Source: an uncultured Gammaproteobacteria bacterium (GTDB lineage Bacteria > Pseudomonadota > Gammaproteobacteria > Steroidobacterales > JABDMI01). From it: a DNA stretch of 6,580 bases. The notes beneath the pieces were generated by a model, which saw only the letters and a list, made by a program, of their open reading frames with translations, was not told the origin of the DNA and did not search any database. The stretch covers positions 1-6,580 of the forward strand of contig CALHVH010000131.1 in assembly GCA_938039225.1 (NCBI GenBank), read 5' to 3'. This document shows positions 1 through 6,134 of this stretch, piece after piece; the first letter of the stretch is position 1; every line of letters starts with the position of its first letter. A program made the position numbers and the translations under genes.

Positions 1-175
1 AATGACCCCATGGGAGTCTACGCAGATTGTTTATGCAGTGCAGAGTTCTAAATGTTTACTAATTTACTCTTATCAGGCTAGGACAAACGTTTAGTAATTC
101 CTATATAAAAATGTATTTATTTTGCAACATTGTTAAAAATAGTTGCGCTCAACCATACTTATTGGATATCAGAAT

Positions 176-211
176 CAAATACTTAGAATAGAGCTATATT
201 CTAAGTATTTG
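176..211. repeat. Perfect 15-bp inverted repeat, 6-nt spacer
   Basis: The arms at 176-190 (CAAATACTTAGAATA) and 197-211 are exact reverse complements around the spacer GAGCTA. The arms are AT-rich, and no T-run follows on either strand, so this is not a standard intrinsic terminator. A perfect 15-bp stem with such a short loop is very unlikely by chance in a 6.6-kb window. It could be an operator, an RNA hairpin in a long leader or an upstream transcript, or a remnant of a small repeat element. The function is unknown. Confidence 0.8.
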
Positions 212-337
212 TATAAATATCAATAAGATATGAAAACATCACCAGTCTCTGGCTGAATATCCAGCGCCTCTCGAGACGAAAAAGCAACATTTATGTTAAA
301 GTTGTCTCACATTACATAGATTCAAATCGAGTTTTGT

Positions 338-365
338 AAGCGTTTTTTAAGCGGGTTTCTTAGCG
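338..365. promoter_or_regulatory. Three phased AGCG direct repeats
   Basis: The word AGCG starts at 339, 350 and 362, the first two as AAGCG and the third as TAGCG. Steps of 11 and 12 bp place the copies on roughly the same face of the helix, separated by T-rich spacers. Tandem sites of this period are typical of binding by OmpR/PhoB-type response regulators, but the short word matches no consensus I can name. The array lies about 110-135 bp upstream of the receptor start. It is a candidate regulator-binding site only. Confidence 0.25.
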
Positions 366-382
366 TAAATCTACTAGGCTAA

Positions 383-400
383 ATTCAATCAATATTGAAT
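383..400. promoter_or_regulatory. Operator-like palindrome ahead of the first receptor
   Basis: ATTCAAT and ATTGAAT form perfect 7-bp arms around CAAT. The same stretch contains the fully symmetric decamer TCAATATTGA at 389-398. It lies just upstream of the proposed -35 region, where activators commonly bind. The core CAATATTG recurs ahead of the second receptor at 6012-6019. The sequence is AT-rich, so chance symmetry is possible, and no regulator family is assigned. Confidence 0.3.
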
Positions 401-404
401 ATTC

Positions 405-434
405 TTAGTGAATTTGCACCAAAAAATCCATAAT
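405..434 (+). promoter_or_regulatory. Possible sigma-70 promoter for the first receptor
   Basis: CATAAT at 429-434 matches the -10 consensus at five of six positions. A weak TTAGTG (405-410) sits 18 bp upstream as a possible -35. Transcription would start near 441, giving a leader of roughly 33 nt. The poor -35 would fit a promoter needing an activator, for instance at the adjacent palindrome. This is a prediction from motif and position only. Confidence 0.3.
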
Positions 435-473
435 AGGTTTTAACTAATTTGGGTGACCCCCAGAGGACATTAA

Positions 474-3452
474 ATGAAATATAATCATCTCGTTAAAAAA
501 GCAGTTAAATCTGCGATGATAGCAACGGCAGCTTTTGCTGTAGCGTTGCCAGCAGCTTATGCTGCAGACGAAGAGGGTGTTGAGGAAGTTGTGGTAACTG
601 GTACACGACTAAATACAAACCCAAATCTAGATTCACCAAACCCTGTACAAACAATTACAGCTGAAGAAGTTGATATTCGCGGTACAGTACGTGTTGAAGA
701 CTTAGTAAATGTATTGCCACAAGTATTCGCTGGACAAGCCGGTGAGGTATCTAATGGTGCTACAGGTACATCAACTTTAAACTTACGTGGTCTAGGTGCT
801 GTAAGAACACTAACTCTTATCGATGGTAGACGTTTACCTTATGGTTCTTCTGGTTCTTCAGCTGCTAACCTTGATTTAATTCCATCGCAGTTAGTTGAAA
901 GTATTGATATTCTTACTGGTGGTGCTTCAGCGGTATATGGTTCTGATGCTATCGGTGGTGTTGCTAACTTTAAATTGAAAAAAGATTACGAAGGTTTCGA
1001 ATTCGATATTCAATCTGGTTTCCAGCAATCTGATAATGATCCTACTATTTATGATGGTGCTTTGAACGCATTTGGTCAGCCAATCCCAGGAAGCACAACA
1101 GATGGTGAGAACTATCTTGCTTCATTTACCTTTGGCGCTAATTCAGCCGACGGTAAAGGCAACGTAACTTTCTTCGCTTCGTATGAAGAGCAAGATGAAG
1201 TTGTTCAAGCTGATAGATCTTTCTCTGCCTGTACTCTAGATGGTGGAGCTAATGATGGTTTTGGCTGCTTTGGTTCAGCTAACTTCCGTTTATTCGGTGG
1301 CCCAGGTGGGTTCTTCTTCCAGCAAGATAATGGTGAAACAACATCATTCACTGGTGCATCAAATGAGAGATTTAATTTCGGTGCAACCAACTTCTTCCAA
1401 CGTCCTAATGAGCGTTTCACTTTATTCTCAAGTGCACGTTATGAGTTGAATGATAATCTTGAAGCTTTTGGTAAATTATCGTATGTAAATAATTTCTCAG
1501 ATGCGCAAATTGCTCCTTCGGCTTCTTTTGGTTTTTCACAATATCAAATTAATTGTGATAACCCATTAATCCAAGGTACTCCTGGTACGCCTCTTACAGA
1601 TGTATTTGGTTGTGATGCTGCTGCTATCGCTGCTGGTACTGTTGTTGGTGGTCTTACAGCTTCTCACCGTAATGTTGAGGGTGGTGAACGTAATAGTCGT
1701 TTAGATAACTCAGCTCTACGTTTAGAAACTGGTTTACGTGGTACTGTTGCGGATCATTGGGATTTCGAAGTATTTGGTTTAGCGTCTAGAACAGAAGACA
1801 GTTCAGTTGCTACTAATGACTTTGTTATTACAAAATTACAACAAGCTTTCTTTGCAACAACTGATCCAGTAACAGGTGAAGTGGTTTGTGTAGATCAAAG
1901 TGGTGGTTGTGTACCGTATAACATCTTCCAACGTAATGCAGATGGAAGCACTCTAGTAACACAAGACGCTTTAGACTTTATCCAAGGTGTTGGTGTTGTT
2001 TTGGGTGAAACTGAGCAAACAATGTTTGGTGGTCAAATCCAGTCTGATTTAGGAAACTATGGAATTCAATCTCCATACGCTGATTCTGGTGTTGGTTTCT
2101 TAGTTGGTTTTGAGAAAAGAAATGATGGCCTAAGATCTATCCCTGATGAAATCAGTCAGCAACCTGATGGTGGCTTTACTGGTGTAGGTGGTCCAACATT
2201 ACCTGTAGTTGGTGAAGTTGATGTGAACGAATATTTCTTCGAAGCACAGATTCCTTTAGTAACTGGTAAGAGATATGTTGATGAGCTTACTTTAAATACT
2301 CAGTATCGTTTCTCTGACTATGAAGCTAATGGTAACGGTATCACTAATACTTTTGATACGGATACATACGGTGTTTCATTAAACTGGACTCCAAGTGACT
2401 CTTTACGTTTACGTACTCAGTTCCAAAGAGCGGTTCGTGCTCCAAACGTAATTGAATTATTTACAGGTCAAGGTACTGGTTTACCAAACCTTACACAAGC
2501 CGGTACTATTGGTGGTGTAGGTGTATTTGATCCATGTTCTGGTGCTACTCCACTTAGATCACTTGCTGATTGTGCTCGCACAGGTGTTACAGCAGCTCAA
2601 TACGGTACTATTTTTGATGTGATCTCTGGTCAAACTCAAAGTATTACTGGTGGTAACCCAGATCTTAGACCTGAATCTTCAGATACATTTACAGTTGGTG
2701 CTGTATTCACACCTGAGGCTCTTCCTGGTTTCACTTTATCAGTAGATTACTTCGATATCGTTCTTGATGATGCTATTACAGGTGGTATTACAGCTCAAAC
2801 TGCACTTGATAATTGTCTTGACAGTGGCGATGCTCAATTCTGTGATTTGATTACTCGTAACCCGCTTAATGGTTCATTAGCTGCTGGTGGTGTTGGCGTT
2901 GGTTTCCAACAAACAAACCTTAACATTGCACAATTAGCTACTGACGGTATTGATGTTCAAGCTACTTACGGTTTCGATTCTGAGTTAATCGGTCTTGATG
3001 GCTGGGGTTCTTTCAAAGTTGACTATGCTGCTACATTCCTTGAGTCACTTGATATTGAGTCATTCCCAGGTGATGAAGTTGAAGAGTGTAGAGGCATTTA
3101 TGCAGGTAGCTGTGGTTCTCCAAATCCAAAATATAGACATCGTATGTTAGTAACATGGGATACTCCTTGGGATTTATCAACTACATTAACCTATAGACAT
3201 TCAGGTACTGTTGATAATCCAGGTGGCCAACCTATCGATAGACAGTTAACATCTGTAAGTTATGTTGATTTATCAGCGAGATATAACTTTAATGATAATG
3301 TTACGCTTCGTGGCGGTATCTTGAACCTTGCTGACAGAATTCCTCCTGTTTCAGTAAGTTCTGGTCCTCCATTGGGTAATGGTAATACATACCCAACTGT
3401 ATTTGATACAGGTCGTACAATCTTCTTTGGTTTAAACTACGCGACTGATTAA
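474..3452 (+). CDS. TonB-dependent outer-membrane receptor
   Basis: This protein (992 aa) should form a 22-stranded outer-membrane beta-barrel closed by an N-terminal plug and import a ligand powered by TonB-ExbB-ExbD. Residues 1-30 are a Sec signal peptide with a basic start, a hydrophobic core and a likely cut after AYA. A TonB-box-like EEVVVTGTR follows at 37-45. The plug spans about 53-170, with the conserved RGLGAVRTLTLIDGRR (105-120) and a TGGASAVYGSDAIGGVANF segment (148-166). The barrel fills the rest and includes the family motif GGNPDLRPESSDTF (726-739). Twelve cysteines fall into six close pairs, suggesting disulfide-braced outer loops. The chain ends NYATD, so the usual terminal aromatic is displaced by three residues. 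The length is at the long end for siderophore receptors and typical of receptors for larger nutrients, but the ligand is unknown. The start is set by AGAGGA (462-467), six bases ahead of ATG. Strong GGT and CGT codon use suggests high expression. Confidence 0.96.
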   Translation: MKYNHLVKKAVKSAMIATAAFAVALPAAYAADEEGVEEVVVTGTRLNTNPNLDSPNPVQTITAEEVDIRGTVRVEDLVNVLPQVFAGQAGEVSNGATGTSTLNLRGLGAVRTLTLIDGRRLPYGSSGSSAANLDLIPSQLVESIDILTGGASAVYGSDAIGGVANFKLKKDYEGFEFDIQSGFQQSDNDPTIYDGALNAFGQPIPGSTTDGENYLASFTFGANSADGKGNVTFFASYEEQDEVVQADRSFSACTLDGGANDGFGCFGSANFRLFGGPGGFFFQQDNGETTSFTGASNERFNFGATNFFQRPNERFTLFSSARYELNDNLEAFGKLSYVNNFSDAQIAPSASFGFSQYQINCDNPLIQGTPGTPLTDVFGCDAAAIAAGTVVGGLTASHRNVEGGERNSRLDNSALRLETGLRGTVADHWDFEVFGLASRTEDSSVATNDFVITKLQQAFFATTDPVTGEVVCVDQSGGCVPYNIFQRNADGSTLVTQDALDFIQGVGVVLGETEQTMFGGQIQSDLGNYGIQSPYADSGVGFLVGFEKRNDGLRSIPDEISQQPDGGFTGVGGPTLPVVGEVDVNEYFFEAQIPLVTGKRYVDELTLNTQYRFSDYEANGNGITNTFDTDTYGVSLNWTPSDSLRLRTQFQRAVRAPNVIELFTGQGTGLPNLTQAGTIGGVGVFDPCSGATPLRSLADCARTGVTAAQYGTIFDVISGQTQSITGGNPDLRPESSDTFTVGAVFTPEALPGFTLSVDYFDIVLDDAITGGITAQTALDNCLDSGDAQFCDLITRNPLNGSLAAGGVGVGFQQTNLNIAQLATDGIDVQATYGFDSELIGLDGWGSFKVDYAATFLESLDIESFPGDEVEECRGIYAGSCGSPNPKYRHRMLVTWDTPWDLSTTLTYRHSGTVDNPGGQPIDRQLTSVSYVDLSARYNFNDNVTLRGGILNLADRIPPVSVSSGPPLGNGNTYPTVFDTGRTIFFGLNYATD

Positions 3453-3489
3453 TCAGTTAAGTTTACTTAGAAAAAGAAGTAAAAAATTA

Positions 3490-3524
3490 CGGGTCCAAAC
3501 GAAAGTTTGGGCTCGTTTTTTTTT
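3490..3524 (+). terminator. Intrinsic terminator of the first receptor gene
   Basis: An 11-bp stem (3490-3500 with 3505-3515, two G-U wobbles in RNA) is capped by a GAAA tetraloop closed by C-G and followed directly by nine T residues (3516-3524). It starts 38 bases after the receptor stop codon. All parts of a rho-independent terminator are present, and it implies that the receptor is the last gene of its transcript. Confidence 0.93.
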
Positions 3525-4120
3525 GCCTTAAGTATTGCTGTGTAAGCAGGTTTTGTGTGATGTTGGTTTTGCTAAATTATTACCATATTTAGGCATGGCG
3601 CATTAAACTAAAGAAATATTTCTTGGGCCATAAAGGTACAGGCTTTTTAAAAAAATTTTTGGTTTCTATATTTCACCAAGACACAAAAAATATAGTGTAT
3701 TTACAAGACAAACTAATTTTATTTTTTCTCTGATGTAGCCTAGATTTGCCTTTCTGGGAGTGGCCCGATGATGTTGAAGTTTAGATGCAAAACAGACATG
3801 GTCTTAATTTGCTGCTAATATTTTATTACCTCATAGAGTCTTAAAGACACTGTGAAATATATAATTGAGTCTGTTATTTCTAAGAGCTAGTTTAGGATAA
3901 GAAAGCTGATATAAGCTTTAGTTTCAAAATCAATAAGCGTTTTAAATTAGGCTTTCTTTGACCTAATTAGCCTGCTTTTAGTCTTAACTGAAATTGTTGT
4001 ATTTCAATGTCTTCTAATCTATTTAAAGGCTTTACGAAAGTAAGCTTAAGTGGGTCTTTTTAAGAAAAAGGATAGCTAAGTTAGTAGATTTATAGAAAGG
4101 GTGATGAGCGTTTGAAAAGT
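3525..4120. other. Intergenic spacer without a convincing gene
   Basis: About 600 bp of AT-rich DNA lie between the two convergent transcripts. I found only very short reading frames. The best has a good ribosome site but just 16 codons (3768-3818). Minor symmetries are GTCTT-A-AAGAC (3838-3848), AATTAGG/CCTAATT (3945-3968) and TGAAAT/ATTTCA (3989-4006), plus a GAAA-capped bulged stem (4029-4045). None has a following T-run, and no tRNA, IS end or known RNA was recognised. The spacer is long for a convergent pair that already has terminators on both sides, so a small RNA or a decayed gene is possible. Confidence 0.5.
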
Positions 4121-4158
4121 AATGACTAAGAAGCTGAAGACTCAACTTCTTAGTCATT
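4121..4158 (-). terminator. Hairpin terminator of the M48 protease gene
   Basis: Arms 4121-4133 (AATGACTAAGAAG) and 4146-4158 are perfect 13-bp complements. A C-A mismatch and three further pairs (TGA/TCA) close a four-base loop, AGAC. It begins 12 bases beyond the protease stop. On the minus strand the stem is followed by ACTTTTC, a short U-tract, so the terminator is plausible though not strong. On the plus strand it is followed by TAGTTTTATT, so it may also act weakly on readthrough from the left. Confidence 0.72.
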
Positions 4159-4170
4159 TAGTTTTATTAA

Positions 4171-5751
4171 TTATTGCACAATCTGGGCTGCTTGGACTTT
4201 GCTTTGAATGGCTTGAAGTTGAGCTTGAGTTGTAACAGGGCCTAGATTTATAGGCACTCTTATTGTTTGTCCGGCTGCAATTGCCTGACGTACATTTACC
4301 GGAGTGGTTTTAATCGCTCGGCCTGTTCTAGGATCTACTATTCCAGAAATAATCTGTACTCGGTTTACTGCAAACGGTGCTTGATTCTTAATAAGTAAAT
4401 AAACTTTTCCAGTATTATCGGCTTGAGCTTTAGTTAGTATGTATTTGCTTGGATTACTAGGCAGTTCAATTTGAGCCATTCGTAATGCCGAAGCTTGACC
4501 GGCTTGGCTGTTTGAACCAGAAGCAGCTTGGTAGTGTTGTAAGGCTAAATCTTTACGTCCCGATTGTTCAGCAATTTTACCCATTGCAGCATGAGCCATT
4601 GCGGTGGGTAAGAGTTTTAAACTGCTACCAAATGCTTCATAGGATTGTTCAAATTGTCTGGTGTCATACAGGGCACTACCATTTTGTAAGTGATACATAA
4701 AATAATTTGGGTTTGCGTTTATCGCGTTTCGTATATGAGGTAAAGCTGCATCAGGGCGATTATTTTTTAATTCAATTTCACCTTTTAAGGCATGAAAATT
4801 TCCTTCTCTGGGTTCAATTGCTAATGCTTGATCCGCTAAGTTAAATGCTTGTCTATAATCTTTGTTTTTGTAGGCTTTTACAGCATCATCATATTTTTCA
4901 TAAGCTGGTTTTGTTCGCATAAGATTTGCTGTCTTAACTTTATAAGTTTCTTTACCATAGTCACCATTTACCCCCAGGGCTGCTGCAGTTTGCCTATTTT
5001 TAGCGACACGCGTTGCTGAAGGGGGGTGACTAGCAAATAAACCTTGTAACCACCCGCCATTGCTTCGTCCTGATTCTGCAGATAGTCTGACAAAGGTTTC
5101 TTGTAAATCTATAGCGGCATTTGGATCGTAGCCAGCTTCGGCCATGTATTGCATTCCATAGTAATCAGATTCTAATTCGGCATCGCGGCCGTGTTTGGTT
5201 GAGATTAAGCCAGCAGCAACTTGCGTACCCGCATTAATTAAGTTTGCGTACTTGTTATCGTAAGTTTTGGCTTGAATAGCAATCATTCCAACTTGCATTA
5301 GCATTCCGCGTTCCATAGATTTAGCACCGTGACGAGCGGCTGAATGAACGATTTCATGTCCGAGTACAGCGGCTAACTCTGCTTCACTGTTTAGCTCTGT
5401 AAGTAGTCCACGATTAATAGCAATTTTTCCACCTGGTAAAGCCCAGGCATTAGGAACAGAACTATTAATTACTTGAAACTCATACGGTAACTTGCGATCA
5501 CTCACAGCAGCGAGTTTATCCCCAACACTTTGAACATAACGAGTTAACTCCGGTTCAATTACATAGTCACCACCTTGTGATTGACGAGATGGAGCATATT
5601 GCTGTAAGCCCATTTTTATTTCAGTGCCTTCTCCTACTAAGCGGAGTTCTTTTTTACCAGTCACTGGGTTACTCGCACAGGCTGATAAAAAGAGAAGTGG
5701 TGTTAAAAGTGCGGTAACGTAAAGGCGTTTGATGAATGATTGGCTACGCAT
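4171..5751 (-). CDS. BepA-like M48 zinc metalloprotease lipoprotein with TPR repeats
   Basis: This is a periplasmic-side, membrane-anchored zinc peptidase (526 aa). The signal peptide ends in the lipobox LSAC, with Cys25 as the lipidated residue. Ala at +2 predicts sorting to the outer membrane. The M48 domain (about 40-260) carries HEIVH at 132-136 (zinc His132 and His136, catalytic Glu133). ELESD at 192-196 supplies the likely third ligand Glu192 and Asp196. SHPPSATR starting at 241 places His242 where BepA has its switch histidine. TPR-like helices occupy about 285-412. A C-terminal segment (about 435-526) looks beta-rich and is not assigned. Domain order resembles E. coli BepA, which degrades or matures stalled outer-membrane proteins. 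However, BepA is not a lipoprotein and lacks this tail, so orthology is not claimed. The start is supported by GGAGA (5757-5761), five bases from ATG, and by the complete signal peptide. The gene is apparently monocistronic. Confidence 0.93.
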   Translation of the reverse strand: MRSQSFIKRLYVTALLTPLLFLSACASNPVTGKKELRLVGEGTEIKMGLQQYAPSRQSQGGDYVIEPELTRYVQSVGDKLAAVSDRKLPYEFQVINSSVPNAWALPGGKIAINRGLLTELNSEAELAAVLGHEIVHSAARHGAKSMERGMLMQVGMIAIQAKTYDNKYANLINAGTQVAAGLISTKHGRDAELESDYYGMQYMAEAGYDPNAAIDLQETFVRLSAESGRSNGGWLQGLFASHPPSATRVAKNRQTAAALGVNGDYGKETYKVKTANLMRTKPAYEKYDDAVKAYKNKDYRQAFNLADQALAIEPREGNFHALKGEIELKNNRPDAALPHIRNAINANPNYFMYHLQNGSALYDTRQFEQSYEAFGSSLKLLPTAMAHAAMGKIAEQSGRKDLALQHYQAASGSNSQAGQASALRMAQIELPSNPSKYILTKAQADNTGKVYLLIKNQAPFAVNRVQIISGIVDPRTGRAIKTTPVNVRQAIAAGQTIRVPINLGPVTTQAQLQAIQSKVQAAQIVQ

Positions 5752-5796
5752 GGGAGTCTCCGTAAAGTTCTAGCTGATGTAATTTAGTAAAAAAAC

Positions 5797-5802
5797 ATTA
5801 TA
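5797..5802 (-). promoter_or_regulatory. Consensus -10 element for the protease gene
   Basis: The minus strand reads exactly TATAAT here, which would start transcription near 5790 and give a leader of about 38 nt before ATG at 5751. No good -35 hexamer sits 16-18 bp upstream, and there is no extended TG motif, so the promoter is probably of moderate strength or assisted by a regulator. Confidence 0.5.
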
Positions 5803-5897
5803 GGTCTTTTGTGAGTAATTGGTGTTGAGTCACAGTTTTTTACATAATTACTGAAAATTGATTGCTAAATAGGCGTCTTTGGCCTAGATTTAATATT

Positions 5898-5915
5898 TGT
5901 TGCTAATTAACAACA
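5898..5915. promoter_or_regulatory. 18-bp near-perfect palindrome
   Basis: The sequence reads TGTTG-C-TAATTA-A-CAACA, symmetric at 16 of 18 positions with a single mismatched pair. It lies about 100 bp upstream of the protease -10 and 220 bp ahead of the receptor start. Its size and dyad symmetry fit a dimeric helix-turn-helix regulator, but the regulator is unknown and AT-rich chance symmetry cannot be excluded. Confidence 0.3.
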
Positions 5916-6011
5916 GGCTTGTGCTCAGTACACTTTTATATGACAAAATAAACAAAAAAGTTAATATTATCCTAGGTAAATAATACTGTTGCGGCAATCA
6001 TTAAACTGTGG

Positions 6012-6026
6012 CAATATTGTGACAAT
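6012..6026. promoter_or_regulatory. Overlapping palindromes CAATATTG and ATTGT-G-ACAAT
   Basis: Two perfect symmetric words overlap here: CAATATTG (6012-6019) and ATTGTGACAAT (6016-6026). The first is identical to the core of the palindrome ahead of the first receptor (390-397). This suggests, but does not prove, a shared regulator for the two receptor genes. It lies 116 bp upstream of the second receptor start. Confidence 0.25.
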
Positions 6027-6066
6027 TCGTGATAGTTTCATCTGTATGTATTTAAGTCAGATAGGC

Positions 6067-6080
6067 TTTTAAGCTTAAAA
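6067..6080. promoter_or_regulatory. Perfect 14-bp palindrome TTTTAAGCTTAAAA
   Basis: A fully symmetric 14-bp word lies 55 bp upstream of the second receptor start, a place where the promoter is expected. A repressor bound there would overlap the weak -35/-10 candidates (around 6068-6097). Function is inferred from symmetry and position only. Confidence 0.3.
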
Positions 6081-6134
6081 ACATACTTCTAGATAAGAGT
6101 ATTACGTTGTAATTCACACGCTAGGGAGCGATTA

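Larger units (their letters stand above)
1..473. other. Non-coding region upstream of the first receptor
   Basis: This AT-rich stretch shows no convincing gene. Two reading frames run in from the left edge on the plus strand and stop at 49-51 and 92-94. Either could be the tail of an upstream gene, but too little is present to judge. The region holds a long perfect inverted repeat (176-211), a slightly GC-richer patch with small nested stems (about 245-277, including the palindrome TCTCGAGA at 269-276), a short hairpin AACAT-TT-ATGTT (286-297), phased AGCG repeats (338-365) and a palindrome (383-400) just ahead of the likely promoter. The length and repeat density suggest a regulated promoter region for the receptor at 474, but this is inference. 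Confidence 0.6.
5752..6134. other. Divergent promoter region between protease and second receptor
   Basis: This 383-bp AT-rich region has no reading frame I can support. It must hold promoters for both flanking genes: the protease -10 is clear (5797-5802), while the receptor promoter is not. A weak GATAAG at 6092-6097 is one candidate -10. Palindromes lie at 5898-5915, 6012-6026 and 6067-6080, and CCTAGG with loosely symmetric flanks lies near 5970. No match to a Fur box or a full CRP site was seen. Confidence 0.6.

Noticed and set aside
1..22. Possible minus-strand gene start at 11, with context resembling the protease start (13 of 14 bases shared between 9-22 and 5749-5762)
   Set aside because: Only three codons would be in the window, the Shine-Dalgarno part is lost (GTAGA instead of GGAGA), and one such match is expected by chance in this length of DNA.
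2..94. Open frame of 30 codons at the left edge
   Set aside because: It has no ribosome site visible and no recognisable motif. It could be a gene tail, but a second frame is also open there, so it cannot be supported.
1205..1420. Minus-strand reading frame of 71 codons inside the first receptor gene
   Set aside because: It is antisense to a strongly supported receptor, is Lys- and Pro-rich in a way that mirrors the receptor codons, and has no family signature.
1240..1449. Plus-strand reading frame of 69 codons in another frame of the receptor gene
   Set aside because: It overlaps the receptor barrel coding sequence completely and shows no domain or signal of its own.
3644..3660. T-run, A-run, T-run stretch resembling a terminator
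   Set aside because: It has no GC-rich stem. It is a simple AT tract and both neighbouring genes already have better terminators.
4007..4063. Eighteen-codon plus-strand ORF
   Set aside because: No Shine-Dalgarno sequence precedes the ATG.
4485..4700. Plus-strand reading frame of 71 codons opposite the protease
   Set aside because: It is antisense to the TPR region of the protease, with no recognisable protein features.
3738..5891. Word GCCTAGATTT found three times (3738, 4240, 5882)
   Set aside because: One copy is inside protease coding sequence, the spacing is irregular, and flanks do not match, so it looks like coincidence.
6019..6036. CRP-like half-site TGTGA ahead of the second receptor
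   Set aside because: The expected TCACA half at the right spacing is absent (GTGAT instead).
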